Assembly (NCBI RefSeq): GCF_000377645.1
Contig: NZ_KB898474.1
Location: 1 to 64,000, forward strand
Direction: 5' to 3'
DNA from: Thiomonas sp. FB-6
Lineage (GTDB): Bacteria; Pseudomonadota; Gammaproteobacteria; Burkholderiales; Burkholderiaceae_C
Length of the DNA: 64,000 nucleotides
Part shown: positions 51,452-60,666 of the stretch, piece by piece
Numbering within the stretch: the first letter of the stretch is position 1
Layout of the letters: the number at the start of each line of letters is the position of its first letter
Translations under genes and position numbers: made by a program
Notes under the pieces: model-generated
The model's database searches: none
The model's input: the letters and a program-made list of their open reading frames with translations, nothing else
What the model was told of the DNA's origin: nothing

Positions 51452-51458
51452 GTCAGGC

Positions 51459-53216
51459 GTGTCGCAAGCATCCATGCTCCAGCTTTTCACGCGCGCCGAC
51501 GTCGCCGCGCTGGTGGGCGAGCTCTACGGCTGCGCGCCCTGGCTCGCCGAGCGCGCGTGGCAGGCGCTGCCCTTGAGCTCGCCGGCTGCGTGCAAGCTCC
51601 GCCTCGCGCAGATCGTGCGCGAGGCCACGCACGAGCAGCAGGTCTCGCTGCTGCTGGCCCATGGGGATTTCTCCGCGAGCGACTCCGGCACGGACGAGGC
51701 AGGCCCCGGTGGAGCCTGGCGCATGCAGGCCAGTGAGGGTGAGCTCCGGCGCATGCGTGAACTGGCCGCCGAATATGCCCGGCAATTCGGATGGCCCTTC
51801 GTGCCGGACCTCGCCGGGCCGCTTGCGCGGGGCCTGGGTGCGGCGCAGATCCTCGGCGCCCTGCAGCGCCGCCTGGAAAACCCCCCGGAGATGGAGCTCG
51901 CCGAGAGCCTGCGCCAGCTCCACCGCATCGCCGAGTTGCGCCTGAACGGCAAGCTGGGCCTGCGCCCGCTGCTCGGGGAGCAGGTGCTCGACTGGTGCGA
52001 GCGCCTGGCCCGGCACAGCGAGCCGCCGTGGCGGGAACAGGGCAGGCTAACGGTCACCTACCTGAGTGAGGCGCACCGTGCCTGCGCCGGGCAGTTGCGG
52101 GAATGGATGAACGAGTGCGGCTTCGATGAGGTGCACGTCGACGCGGTCGGCAACGTGGTCGGGCTGTACCACGCGGATCGTCGGGATGCTCCGCGCTTGC
52201 TGACGGGCAGTCATTACGACACGGTGCGCGACGCGGGCCGACTCGACGGCCGCGTGGGAATCTTCGTGCCGATGGCTTGCGTGCGCGAGCTGGCACGCGA
52301 GGGCAGGCGCCTGCCCTTCGGCATCGAGGTCGTGGGCTTCGCGGAGGAGGAGGGTCAACGCTTCGCGGCGGCCTTCCTGGGTTCGAGCGCGCTGATCGGG
52401 GCCTTCGACCCCGCGTGGCTGGATCTGCGCGACGCGCAGGGCATGCGCATGCGCGAGGCCATGCTCGAGGCCGGCCTGCCCGCGGATATGCAGGCGATCC
52501 ATGCGCTGCGCCGGGATCCGGCGCGCTACCTGGGCTTCGTCGAGGTTCATATCGAGCAGGGGCCCGTACTCGAGGCGCTCGACCTGCCGCTGGGAGTCGT
52601 GCATTCCATCAACGCCAGCTGGCGTGCGCTCGGCGAGGTCGTCGGCGTGGCCAGCCATGCCGGAACGACACCCATGCAGGCGCGCCGCGATGCCGCCTGC
52701 GCGGTGGCCGAAGTGATGTTGCTGGCCGAGCGCAGCGCCGCGGCCGAGCCGGGTGCCGTGGCCACGGTCGGCCAGCTGGAGGTGCCCGGCGGGTCGGTCA
52801 ACGTGGTGCCGGGACGCTGTCGCTTCAGCCTGGACGTGCGCGCCCCGGCGGACGCGCTGCGCGACCGCGTGCGCGCCGTGGTGGAGAAGGGGCTGCACGA
52901 GGTGTGCCGGCGCCGCGGGCTGCGCGCCCAGTTGCGCGAGACCCTGCGCGAGCCGGCGGCGCCGAGCGACGCGGGCCTGCAGGAGCGCTGGGAGCGAGCC
53001 GTGGCCGGCCTGGGAGTCGAGGCGCATGGCATGTCCAGCGGCGCCGGCCACGATTCCATGAAAATGCACCGCTTGCTCCCGCAGGCCATGCTGTTCGTGC
53101 GCGGAAGCCTCGGCGGGATCAGCCACAACGCGCTGGAGTCGAGCACCGCGGACGACCTGCAACTGGCGTGCCTGGCCTTTCAACGAATGATCGAGGACTT
53201 TTGCGTGTCATGCTGA
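51459..53216 (+). CDS. UraD-AllC fusion: OHCU decarboxylase-like plus allantoate amidohydrolase
   Basis: The 585-residue product starts at GTG (ATG 15 bases on is an alternative). Residues ~1-165 match the 2-oxo-4-hydroxy-4-carboxy-5-ureidoimidazoline decarboxylase fold; residues ~175-585 are an M20 allantoate amidohydrolase. The metal sites of the second part are intact: GSHYDTVRDAGRLDG, FAEEEGQRF, VEVHIEQGPVLEA, and SGAGHDSMKM. The first part is divergent at its active site: the usual AHP reads AHG and the SxxEQ loop reads SGTDEA. The fusion order is known in proteobacterial purine degradation. It lies 7 bases downstream of the GntR gene. Confidence 0.87.
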   Translation: MSQASMLQLFTRADVAALVGELYGCAPWLAERAWQALPLSSPAACKLRLAQIVREATHEQQVSLLLAHGDFSASDSGTDEAGPGGAWRMQASEGELRRMRELAAEYARQFGWPFVPDLAGPLARGLGAAQILGALQRRLENPPEMELAESLRQLHRIAELRLNGKLGLRPLLGEQVLDWCERLARHSEPPWREQGRLTVTYLSEAHRACAGQLREWMNECGFDEVHVDAVGNVVGLYHADRRDAPRLLTGSHYDTVRDAGRLDGRVGIFVPMACVRELAREGRRLPFGIEVVGFAEEEGQRFAAAFLGSSALIGAFDPAWLDLRDAQGMRMREAMLEAGLPADMQAIHALRRDPARYLGFVEVHIEQGPVLEALDLPLGVVHSINASWRALGEVVGVASHAGTTPMQARRDAACAVAEVMLLAERSAAAEPGAVATVGQLEVPGGSVNVVPGRCRFSLDVRAPADALRDRVRAVVEKGLHEVCRRRGLRAQLRETLREPAAPSDAGLQERWERAVAGLGVEAHGMSSGAGHDSMKMHRLLPQAMLFVRGSLGGISHNALESSTADDLQLACLAFQRMIEDFCVSC

Positions 53217-54463
53217 GTACATCCCATCACGCGGCCCTGGATCGCTGGGTCGACGAGCATTTCCAGGAGCAGGTCCGCATGCTGCAGGAACTCGTGCGCG
53301 TGCCCTGCGACACGCCGCCCGGAGACAACGCGCCGCACGCCGAGAGGACCGCGCAACTGCTGGAGGCGTTCGGCCTGGCCGTGGAGCGCCATGCGGTGCC
53401 GAAGCAGCGGGTGCGCGAGCAAGGCCTGCGCTCGATCACCAACCTGATCGTGCGCAGGCGTTATGGACAGGGTGGGCCGGTGATCGCGCTCAACGCCCAT
53501 GGCGACTCCGTGCCGGCGGGAGAAGGGTGGACCCACGATCCCTACGGTGGGGAGCTGGTCGACGCAAAGCTCTACGGCAGGGGCAGCGCGGTCAGCAAGA
53601 GCGATTTCAGCACCTACAGCTTCGCCCTGCGTGCCCTGGAGTCGCTGGGACTGCCACTGCGAGGGGGCGTCGAACTGCACTTCACCTACGACGAGGAATT
53701 CGGCGGCGAGCTGGGCCCGGGGTGGCTGCTGTCGCAGGGCCTGAGCCGCCCCGACCTGGAGATCGGCGCCGGTTTTTCCTACCAGGTGGTCACCGCCCAC
53801 AACGGCTGCCTGCAACTGGAGGTCACGGTGCACGGCGTGATGGCGCACGCGGCGATTCCGCACAGCGGTGTCGACGCGCTGCAGGCCGCGGTGGCCATCC
53901 TCGGCAGGCTCTACGAGCTCAATCGCGGCCTGAGCGAGCTGCGTTCGAAGGTTCCGGGCATCGATCATCCCTACCTGAACGTGGGCACCATCGAAGGCGG
54001 GACCAACACCAACGTGGTCCCGGGCAAGGTCGTGTTCAAGCTGGACCGGCGCATGATTCCCGAGGAGGACCCGGCGCAGGTGGAGGCCTCGTTGCGCGCC
54101 GCCATCGCGGAGGTCGCGGCGCGCCAGCCGGGGATCCGCGTGGAAGTCCGGCGCATGCTGCTGGCGCATGCCCTGAGGCCGCTGGACGGCAATCGGGAAC
54201 TCGTGCGGGCCTTGCAGCGCAACGCCGAGGAGATTTTCGGCCAAGCGATTCCCGTCACCGGCACGCCGTTGTACACGGACGTGCGCCTGTACAGCGAACG
54301 GGGCGTGCCCGCGGCCATCTACGGCGCCGGCCCGCGCACCGTGCGCGAGTCGAACGCCAAGCGCGCCGACGAGCACATCCGCCTGGAGGACCTGCGCGGT
54401 GCGACCAAGGTCGTGGCCCGCACCCTGCTGGACCTGCTGATCGCCGGCGCCGCGCGATCCTGA
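53210..54463 (+). CDS. M20 family peptidase/deacylase (ArgE/DapE-like)
   Basis: The 417-residue product starts at an ATG overlapping the preceding stop by 7 bases. Metal and catalytic blocks are VIALNAHGDSVPAGEGWTHD, LYGRGSAVSKSDFSTYSFAL, and HFTYDEEFGGELGPGWLL with the catalytic Glu; the dimerisation domain contains VHGVMAHAAIPHSGVDALQA and GGTNTNVVPG. The coupling to the allantoate gene suggests hydrolysis of a ureido or N-acyl amino acid in the same pathway. Exact substrate unknown. Confidence 0.87.
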   Translation: MLSTSHHAALDRWVDEHFQEQVRMLQELVRVPCDTPPGDNAPHAERTAQLLEAFGLAVERHAVPKQRVREQGLRSITNLIVRRRYGQGGPVIALNAHGDSVPAGEGWTHDPYGGELVDAKLYGRGSAVSKSDFSTYSFALRALESLGLPLRGGVELHFTYDEEFGGELGPGWLLSQGLSRPDLEIGAGFSYQVVTAHNGCLQLEVTVHGVMAHAAIPHSGVDALQAAVAILGRLYELNRGLSELRSKVPGIDHPYLNVGTIEGGTNTNVVPGKVVFKLDRRMIPEEDPAQVEASLRAAIAEVAARQPGIRVEVRRMLLAHALRPLDGNRELVRALQRNAEEIFGQAIPVTGTPLYTDVRLYSERGVPAAIYGAGPRTVRESNAKRADEHIRLEDLRGATKVVARTLLDLLIAGAARS

Positions 54464-54510
54464 CCTTGCGCCGGGATGCGCTGCGCCGGAGCGCCGAAGT
54501 CGCGAGCCAG

Positions 54511-55938
54511 CTACGCGGCTGGCGCCACACCCTGCGCGGCGACCCGGAAGCGCCCCACCTGGGTCTGCAGTCGCTGGGCCTGCGCCGTCATCTGCTCGGC
54601 GGTCGCGGCCAGCTGTTCGGAAGCGGAGGCGTTCTGCTGGGTCACCGAGCTCAGGCGGGCGACCGCCTGATTGATCTGCTGCATGCCGGCGGCCTGCTCC
54701 TCGGAGGCCGAGGCGATCTCCTGCACCAGCCCCGAGGTCTTCTCGATCGCCGGCACCATCGGCTCCAGCAGCGTTCCGGCAGCTTCGGCCTTCGCCACGG
54801 TGGTCGACGCGATGTGGCCGATCTCCTTGGCCCCGGCCTGGCTCTTCTCGGCCAGCCTGCGTACTTCGGCGGCGACGACGGCAAAGCCCTTGCCATGTTC
54901 GCCGGCACGCGCGGCCTCGATGGCCGCGTTCAGCGCCAGCATATTGGTCTGGTAGGCGATGTCTTCGATGACGGAAATGTGCTCTGCGATGCTGTGCATG
55001 GCCGCCACGGCGTCCTGGACCGCAGTGCCGCCCTCGGAGGCCTGGGTGGCCGCCTGCCGCGCCATGGCGTCGGTCTGGCGGGCGTTGTCGGCGCTTTGCC
55101 GGATCGATGACGTGGACTGTTCGACGGTGGCCGAGGTCTGTTCCACGGAGGCGGCCTGGTCGCTCGTCGCTTGCGACAGACTCTCCGAGGTGGACGCCAC
55201 CTGGGACGAAGCCGAAAGCAGCTGATCGGCGGAGGCGCGCACCGAGGCGATCAGCGCGGCCAGCGTGTCGCGCATCGAGGCCATCGACGCGATCACGCTC
55301 GAGCGGTCACCGTCTCGAACCCGGATCGCCTGGCTGAAGTCGCCTGCGGCGAGCCTGCCCATGGCGCCGGTCACCTCCCGGGGCTCCGCGCCGAGCATGT
55401 TCGCCTCGGCACGCAGAACGTGGGCGACATAGATCAGGATCACGGCCTCGAACACCACGTACAGCGCGTGGACCGCGACGATGAACCAGCTGGCGCCGTC
55501 CTTGAACAGTTCGATGCCCTGGTGCTGTTCCTGCAGGTAGTTGAACAGCACGTGGTGCACCGCGATCAGCGCCGCGGCGAGCACGATGGGGCGCCAGTCC
55601 CCGTACACGATCAGCAGCGCGAGCAGCACGAAGATGCCGAAGTGCATTTCGATCATGCCCCCGGCCTGCTGGATCATCAGTGCGCAAAAGACCATGTAGG
55701 CAGCCCCGAAGGCGCAGCGGGAGGCCAGGCTTCCCGGCACCAAGAGCGCCACGGCCAGGGGCACGAGCAGCGCCGGCAGGCCGATGCTGGCCGCCTCGCC
55801 GAGGCTGTTCGTGAACCAGGCGAGTCCGCCGCTGATGGCGAACACCACGGCCAGGGTGATGCCCATCAGGCTGTCGGCCCGCACGTCGGCCATGTCGGAC
55901 CGAAGCAGGGACGAGGAATGGGACGGCTCCGTGCTCAT
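54511..55938 (-). CDS. Methyl-accepting chemotaxis protein without periplasmic sensor
   Basis: The 475-residue product has an N-terminal membrane domain of about six helices (residues ~25-175) with very short loops and no periplasmic ligand domain. A HAMP-like stretch ([20 protein letters not shown]) and the long signalling coiled coil follow, with the conserved hairpin tip [20 protein letters not shown] and [20 protein letters not shown]. It probably senses a membrane or cytoplasmic cue such as redox state. Stands alone; no che genes nearby. Confidence 0.92.
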   Translation of the reverse strand: MSTEPSHSSSLLRSDMADVRADSLMGITLAVVFAISGGLAWFTNSLGEAASIGLPALLVPLAVALLVPGSLASRCAFGAAYMVFCALMIQQAGGMIEMHFGIFVLLALLIVYGDWRPIVLAAALIAVHHVLFNYLQEQHQGIELFKDGASWFIVAVHALYVVFEAVILIYVAHVLRAEANMLGAEPREVTGAMGRLAAGDFSQAIRVRDGDRSSVIASMASMRDTLAALIASVRASADQLLSASSQVASTSESLSQATSDQAASVEQTSATVEQSTSSIRQSADNARQTDAMARQAATQASEGGTAVQDAVAAMHSIAEHISVIEDIAYQTNMLALNAAIEAARAGEHGKGFAVVAAEVRRLAEKSQAGAKEIGHIASTTVAKAEAAGTLLEPMVPAIEKTSGLVQEIASASEEQAAGMQQINQAVARLSSVTQQNASASEQLAATAEQMTAQAQRLQTQVGRFRVAAQGVAPAA

Positions 55939-55974
55939 GAGGTACTCCGTGTGATGCGCGCGCCGCGTGCCGGT

Positions 55975-56118
55975 TCAGCCGCCGCAGCCGGGGAGATGGC
56001 GCAGCAGCTGGAACAGCCACAAGCGCTGGCCGGTATAGGCGATCCACGCGACGATCGCCAGCCAGGCCGCGAGATGCCGGGACCGAAGCGGGAGGTGAGC
56101 AGGGCGGGCGGATGGCAT
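55975..56118 (-). CDS. Possible 47-residue membrane peptide
   Basis: The small frame MPSARPAHLPLRSRHLAAWL ... LPGCGG has one hydrophobic stretch (LAAWLAIVAWIAYTGQRLWL). It lies 36 bases upstream of the chemoreceptor start on the same strand and fills the gap. No clear ribosome site. Could be a real small membrane protein or chance. Confidence 0.3.
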   Translation of the reverse strand: MPSARPAHLPLRSRHLAAWLAIVAWIAYTGQRLWLFQLLRHLPGCGG

Positions 56119-56234
56119 GGTGCGCGAATTGTTGGGAGACGTATTTGTCGCGCGAGTTGCCTCGCGGGACCTAGAACTATTTCACGGATAGGGCGTCGCG
56201 CAGCATGTGCATGTCGTCCGGACGCGATGGCCCT

Positions 56235-57668
56235 TCAGCGGCGCGCGCGCGAATCGGGGGGCAGACGCAGCCAGAAGGCGCTGCGGCCCCCGGAGGACAT
56301 GGCGCCCACCCGGCCGCCGTGTGCTTCGACGATCGACTTCACGATGGCCAGCCCCAGGCCGGCTCCCTCGCCGTTGCGCTGGCGCGAAGGGTCGACGCGG
56401 TAGAAGCGGTCGAACAGATTGGGCAGATGCTCGGCGGCGATGTCGGGCCCGGGGTTCTCGACGCGGATCTCCAGCCAGCCCGCCGGATCGCTTTCGAATC
56501 GCACGCTGACCGTCTCTCCGGCCGCGGTGTGGCGAATGGCGTTGGACAGCAGATTCGACAGGGCTCGTCGCAGCATCGCGCGGTCGCCGCGAATTCGCGG
56601 GGCTTCGCCGAAGGTCTCCAGCCCGACTCCGCGTTCCTCGGCCCAGGCCTCGAAATACTCGAACAGCTCGCTCACCTCGGCACCCAGGTCCACCTCTGTG
56701 TGCTCGGGCCGGATCAACTGGTGCTCGGCCTGGGCGAGGAACAGCATGTCGCCGATCATCGTGCTCATGCGTTCGTATTCCTCCAGGTTGGAGTAGAGGA
56801 TCTCGCGGTAGTCCTCGGCGCTTCGCGCGCGCGACAACGCGACCTGGGTCTGCGTGCGCAGGTTGGTGACGGGGGTGCGCAACTCGTGCGCGATGTCGGC
56901 GGAGAAGTTCGACAGGCGCTCGAAGCTTTCCCCGATGCGTTCGAGCATCGCGTTGAAGGAGGCGACGAGCCCGGCCAGTTCCACCGGCACCTTGTCCGGG
57001 TCGAGGCGGACGTCCAGGCGCTCCGAGCCGACCTCGCGCATGCGCGCGCCGATGCGCCGGATCGGCGCATGCCCCTGGCGCACCGCCAGCCAGGCCACCA
57101 GCACGCTGAAGGCGCTGGCCCCCAGCGTGCCCAGCCACAGCGCGCGCCGCAGCGCCGCGAGAAAGCGAAGGTGGTAGTCGATGGCGGTCGCCAGGATCAC
57201 GGTGTCGCGATCGATGCGCAGCACCGCGCCGCGGTAGCTGCGCCCGCCGGTGGTCCAGATGCGCAGCGCGGCGGCATCCAGCTGCGCCACGGCCGGGTCG
57301 GCATGCGCGCGCGCGGCAAGTCCCGCCGGAGTCGCGTCGAACAGCACGCGGCCGTCCGCACCCTCCACCCGGAAGTACACCTCGTGGTGATCCGCGATGG
57401 TCTCGGCGAAACGCTGTTGCAGGTCCTCGCTGCCGACGCCGGCGGCAGCGTCGTCGAGGGCCAGGCGCAGGGTCTGCGCCACCGGGCGAAGCTGCCCCAG
57501 GTCCTGGCCCGCGAAGTGCTCCTCGATCGACGATTCCAGCGCCGCCGCTGCGACCAGGAAGGTCAGCGTGGTGGCCAGGCCGACCCACGCCGTCACGCGC
57601 AGCGCCAGCGACGCCGGGCGGCGTGCGCGGCGTCCGGCGCGAGCCCCGAGCCGCTCAAGCATCGGCAT
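56235..57668 (-). CDS. copS: Heavy-metal sensor histidine kinase (CusS/CopS-like)
   Basis: The 477-residue product has two helices (about residues 23-45 and 175-200) around a periplasmic sensor, a HAMP domain ([20 protein letters not shown]), the H-box [20 protein letters not shown], the N-box [13 protein letters not shown] and the G2 box [20 protein letters not shown]. The H-box sequence is typical of the CusS/CopS/IrlS group. It overlaps the regulator gene by 14 bases. Adjacent copper genes support copper sensing. Confidence 0.92.
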   Translation of the reverse strand: MPMLERLGARAGRRARRPASLALRVTAWVGLATTLTFLVAAAALESSIEEHFAGQDLGQLRPVAQTLRLALDDAAAGVGSEDLQQRFAETIADHHEVYFRVEGADGRVLFDATPAGLAARAHADPAVAQLDAAALRIWTTGGRSYRGAVLRIDRDTVILATAIDYHLRFLAALRRALWLGTLGASAFSVLVAWLAVRQGHAPIRRIGARMREVGSERLDVRLDPDKVPVELAGLVASFNAMLERIGESFERLSNFSADIAHELRTPVTNLRTQTQVALSRARSAEDYREILYSNLEEYERMSTMIGDMLFLAQAEHQLIRPEHTEVDLGAEVSELFEYFEAWAEERGVGLETFGEAPRIRGDRAMLRRALSNLLSNAIRHTAAGETVSVRFESDPAGWLEIRVENPGPDIAAEHLPNLFDRFYRVDPSRQRNGEGAGLGLAIVKSIVEAHGGRVGAMSSGGRSAFWLRLPPDSRARR

Positions 57669-58341
57669 CGGGCAGGTCCAGCGTGTAGCCCATGCCGCGC
57701 ACGGTGCGGATCAGCTTGGGTGAGAAGGCGTCGTCCACCTTGGCGCGCAGGCGCCGGATGGCCACGTCGATGACGTTCGTGTCGCTGTCGAAGTTCATGT
57801 CCCACACCTGCGAGGCGATCAGCGAACGCGGCAGCACCTCGCCCTGGCGACGCACCAGCAGCTCGAGCAGCGCGAACTCCTTGTTGCTCAGGGCGATGCG
57901 CGTGCCGCCACGGCTGGCACGCCGCCGAGGCAGGTCGAGCACCAGGTCGGCCACCTGCAGCTTGTCGGCCTGCGAGGGGCTGCGGCCGCGGCGCAGCAGG
58001 GTGCGCACGCGCGCCAGCAGTTCGGTGAAGGCAAAGGGTTTGACCAGGTAGTCGTCGGCGCCGAGCTCCAGCCCCTTGACGCGGTCCTCGACGCTGTCGC
58101 GCGCCGTCAGGAACAGCACCGGAACGTCGCGCCCGGCCTCGCGCAGCGCGCGCAGGATGCGCCAGCCGTCGACGTCGGGGAGCATCACGTCGAGCACGAT
58201 CAGATCGTGGTCGCCGGTCATCGCCAGGTGGTGTCCGTCCAGGCCGTTGCGCGCGAGATCGACGACGAAGCCCGCCTCGCTCAGCCCCTGGCGCAGGTAG
58301 TCGGCCGTCTTGGCCTCGTCTTCGACCACGAGCAGTTTCAT
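57655..58341 (-). CDS. copR: Copper response regulator (CusR/CopR-like)
   Basis: The 228-residue product starts at [20 protein letters not shown]. The receiver has the phospho-Asp in [15 protein letters not shown] and [15 protein letters not shown]; the output winged helix has [40 protein letters not shown] and [12 protein letters not shown]. The sequence is close to CusR/CopR. Two dyads of the ATGACA-N4-TGTCAT type in this island (58402-58417 and 60521-60536) are its expected targets. Confidence 0.93.
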   Translation of the reverse strand: MKLLVVEDEAKTADYLRQGLSEAGFVVDLARNGLDGHHLAMTGDHDLIVLDVMLPDVDGWRILRALREAGRDVPVLFLTARDSVEDRVKGLELGADDYLVKPFAFTELLARVRTLLRRGRSPSQADKLQVADLVLDLPRRRASRGGTRIALSNKEFALLELLVRRQGEVLPRSLIASQVWDMNFDSDTNVIDVAIRRLRAKVDDAFSPKLIRTVRGMGYTLDLPDADA

Positions 58342-58401
58342 CACCGTACCGTCCTTGCCCACACTCTAGCCAGGGCATGCTTGCGCAGGCATGACCACCA
58401 G

Positions 58402-58417
58402 ATGACATCAATGTAAT
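58402..58417. promoter_or_regulatory. CopR/CusR-type box 1
   Basis: ATGACA-TCAA-TGTAAT is a dyad with one mismatch, in the gap between copR and the divergent SHOCT gene. The arms match box 2 and the known CusR/CopR box (TGACA-N4-TGTCA type). Confidence 0.7.
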
Positions 58418-58535
58418 CGACGGGTCATCCGAGAGACAGGGTCCGGATACTAATCTGGGTATCAAGCATCCGGTGGCAGCGCGCAAGGCGACTCGCCGCG
58501 ACCGTCGGACGAGAACCGACTGAAAGGAGAACGAC

Positions 58536-58805
58536 ATGATGTGGTACGGACACCCCGGTGGATGGGGATGGGGCTACGGGATGATGGGCGGCTTCGGCTG
58601 GGTGTTCATGCTGCTGCTGGTCATCGTGGTCGTGGCGCTCGTGGTGGGACTGCTGCGCGACGTGTTCATCGGCATGCGTGGGCATCACGCCATGCCGAAG
58701 GTCCCGGGGTCCTCGGCACGAGCCATCCTGGACGAGCGTTATGCGCGGGGCGAGATCGACGCCGACGAATACAAGCGCCGGCGCGCCGACCTGGACCTGC
58801 GTTGA
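58536..58805 (+). CDS. Small membrane protein with SHOCT domain
   Basis: The 89-residue product starts MMWYGHPGGWGWGYGMMGGF, a Gly/Trp/Met-rich head that could bind a metal. A single helix (VFMLLLVIVVVALVVGLL) follows, and the C-terminal SHOCT motif is ARAILDERYARGEIDADEYK. Such proteins recur in copper and heavy-metal islands. AAGGAGA lies 6 bases before the ATG. Probably the first gene of the plus-strand copper run. Confidence 0.85.
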   Translation: MMWYGHPGGWGWGYGMMGGFGWVFMLLLVIVVVALVVGLLRDVFIGMRGHHAMPKVPGSSARAILDERYARGEIDADEYKRRRADLDLR

Positions 58806-58836
58806 ATCCGATTTTCTGTTCGCAAAGGAGCGAATC

Positions 58837-59547
58837 ATGATCAAGTGGAACAAGCGTGCGGCGCTCGGCCTGGTGGCCGCGCCGGTGATGATCCTCGGCG
58901 CGGCCGCGCTTCCTGCCCTGGCGGCGGGCACGGCCAGCGCTCCCGCGGCGACCACGCAGTCCGAGGCTTACGGCCCCGGCTACGGCTATGGCATGGGCCC
59001 GGGCATGATGGGCGGCTATGGCCCGGGCTACTCGGGCGGTGCCTGGCAGCGTGGAGCCGCGGGCCCGCACCCGCGGGGCTGGGCGCGTGGCGGCCATGGC
59101 GGCTTCGGCCCCGGCATGATGGGAGGCTACGGGGGCTATGGCGGCTTCGGTCCGGGGATGATGGCGGGCTACGGCGGCTTCGGCCCCGGAATGATGGGAG
59201 GCTACGGCGGCTACGGCATGGGTCCCTGGATGATGGGCGGCTTCGGCGCCTACGGGGGGTGGGGCGTGAATCCCCAGCTCAGTGACGCGCAGCGCACCAA
59301 GGTCGTGGGGATCGAGAAGGCCTTGTTCGACAAGCAGTGGCCGCTGATGCAGTCCATGCAGAAGGTGATGTTCGAGTCCTGGGGGAAGGCCGCCGGCGAC
59401 AAGCTCGATGTCGACGCGATCATGAAGCGGGCCACGGCGCTGTCGGAAGTGCGCCTGCAGATGCTGCGCAACCGCCTGGAGGCGGCCAGGCAGATGGACG
59501 CGGTGCTGACGCCGCAGCAGCGCGACAGCCTCGGCGACGCGCCTTGA
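58837..59547 (+). CDS. Gly/Met-rich periplasmic protein with Spy/CpxP-like domain
   Basis: The 236-residue product starts at MIKWNKRAALGLVAAPVMIL (ribosome site AAAGGAG), a signal peptide ending near ALAAG. Residues ~45-150 consist of a low-complexity Gly-Tyr-Phe-Met region with several copies of GFGPGMMGGYGG. Residues ~150-236 form a helical, LTxxQ-like segment (LSDAQRTKVVGIEKALFDKQ, VRLQMLRNRLEAARQM, LTPQQRDSL) as in Spy/CpxP/ZraP periplasmic chaperones. The Met and Tyr clusters suggest Cu(I) binding. Gene position 31 bases after the SHOCT gene indicates co-transcription. Confidence 0.75.
   Translation: MIKWNKRAALGLVAAPVMILGAAALPALAAGTASAPAATTQSEAYGPGYGYGMGPGMMGGYGPGYSGGAWQRGAAGPHPRGWARGGHGGFGPGMMGGYGGYGGFGPGMMAGYGGFGPGMMGGYGGYGMGPWMMGGFGAYGGWGVNPQLSDAQRTKVVGIEKALFDKQWPLMQSMQKVMFESWGKAAGDKLDVDAIMKRATALSEVRLQMLRNRLEAARQMDAVLTPQQRDSLGDAP
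59101..59244 (+). repeat. In-frame tandem repeat coding GFGPGMMGGYGG units
   Basis: At least three partly degenerate copies of a unit beginning GGCTTCGGCCCCGG.ATGATGG (at 59101, 59142 and 59176) and a fourth reduced copy (GGTCCCTGGATGATGGG) occur. Period varies between about 33 and 42 bases and always keeps the frame. Confidence 0.75.
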
Positions 59548-59736
59548 GTCCGGTCCCGCCGGGACGGCTTGCGCGAGGGGCCGAAAACCCTGGCTGCCGG
59601 CCCGGCGGAACCTCCTCGAGCCCCGGTGTCCTTCGGGGAGCGTGACGGAACTCGCCAAACTGGAGCATGCGATGAGACCGACGATCAGGCGCCGCGTGCG
59701 CGGCGCCGTCCTGATGGCGGCCCTGCTGGCCGCGAC

Positions 59737-59989
59737 CTGGGCATCGACGACGTGATCGCCGGCTTGCTTCCCGAACAGAAGGCGCAGCACGTCAAGCGCC
59801 TGCAGGCCGAGGGGCGCTTCGTCGCGATGGCCGGTGACGGCATCAACGACGCGCCGGCGCTGGCCCAGGCAGAGGTGAGCATCGCGATGGGCACCGGCAC
59901 CGACGTCGCCATGGAAAGCGCCGGCGATGTCCTTCAGTTCGGTCTCGGTCGTGACCAACGCGTTGCGCCTGCGCCGGGCGAAGCTGTAG
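59737..59989 (+). pseudogene. copA: Copper P-type ATPase remnant, deleted and frameshifted
   Basis: The first piece (59737-59931) reads [20 protein letters not shown] ... [20 protein letters not shown] ... [15 protein letters not shown], the hinge region of CopA-type Cu(I) pumps. The C-terminal end follows at once in a different frame ([18 protein letters not shown], stop at 59987-59989), although about 70 residues including two membrane helices should lie between. Everything before the hinge, including the CPC and DKTGT motifs, is gone. Upstream, a signal-peptide-like start (59672, [20 protein letters not shown]) runs into a stop at the join, so a second gene was also cut. Confidence 0.8.
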
Positions 59990-60051
59990 GGCCGCGAGCG
60001 GCAAGGCGGCAAAATGCATGAGCCCACCCCAGCCCATACGAGGAGAGTGTC

Positions 60052-60447
60052 ATGAGTTCCTACGTCTTCAGCGTCCACAGCCCGAAGGGCTTCGAGTCCA
60101 CCGTGCAGTCCGTCACCGACGCGCTCAAGCAGGAGGGATTCGGCGTGCTGACCACGATCGACGTGCAGGCCACGCTCAAGGCCAAGCTCGGCGTCGAACA
60201 GCGCCCGTACGTGATTCTCGGGGCCTGCAACCCCCAGTTCGCACACCAGGCCCTGCAGGCCGACCCGGATATCGGGGCTCTGCTTCCCTGCAACGTGGTC
60301 GTGCGCGAGGATGCCGATGGCGCGGTCCATGTCGTGTTCATGGATCCGCAAGCGGTGCTGGGCATGGTCGCCCGGCCGGAGATCGAGAGCCTGGGTGGGG
60401 AGGTTCGTTCCAGGTTGCTGCGCGTGGCCGAGTCGCTGCGCGGCTGA
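60052..60447 (+). CDS. DUF302 protein
   Basis: The 131-residue product has FSVHSPKGFESTVQSVTDAL, FGVLTTIDVQATLKAKLGVE, YVILGACNPQFAHQALQADP, and LLPCNVVVREDADGAVHVVF, the typical DUF302 layout with the conserved ACNP block. DUF302 proteins are common in metal and oxidative stress regions; the role is unknown. Its ribosome site is GAGGAG, 6 bases before the ATG. Confidence 0.92.
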   Translation: MSSYVFSVHSPKGFESTVQSVTDALKQEGFGVLTTIDVQATLKAKLGVEQRPYVILGACNPQFAHQALQADPDIGALLPCNVVVREDADGAVHVVFMDPQAVLGMVARPEIESLGGEVRSRLLRVAESLRG

Positions 60448-60520
60448 AGCGGTCGAGCGCGATGTGCCGGGTGACCGCTGGCGACTTGTTCCGAGCGGGA
60501 TGACCTCCGTGGCGCCGCGG

Positions 60521-60536
60521 ATGACAAAACTGTCAT
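60521..60536. promoter_or_regulatory. CopR/CusR-type box 2
   Basis: ATGACA-AAAC-TGTCAT is a perfect dyad 131 bases upstream of the multicopper oxidase gene. It matches box 1 and the CusR/CopR consensus, so copAB is very likely controlled by the CopRS pair 2-4 kb away. Confidence 0.8.
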
Positions 60537-60666
60537 CCGTCGGTCATGCTCCGGAAAGTATGGCGTTTCTAGCATGCGTTGGTCGGTGCGAAGAGTCTTC
60601 GCTCCCCAACGGTCCGCGGGGCACGAGCCCGCCGCGCGGCGAATTCCTTCAGGAACCGAGGAATCC

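Noticed and set aside
59553-59565. GTCCC-GCC-GGGAC hairpin after the Gly/Met-rich gene as terminator
   Set aside because: The stem is only 5 bp with no T-tract; common by chance at this GC content.
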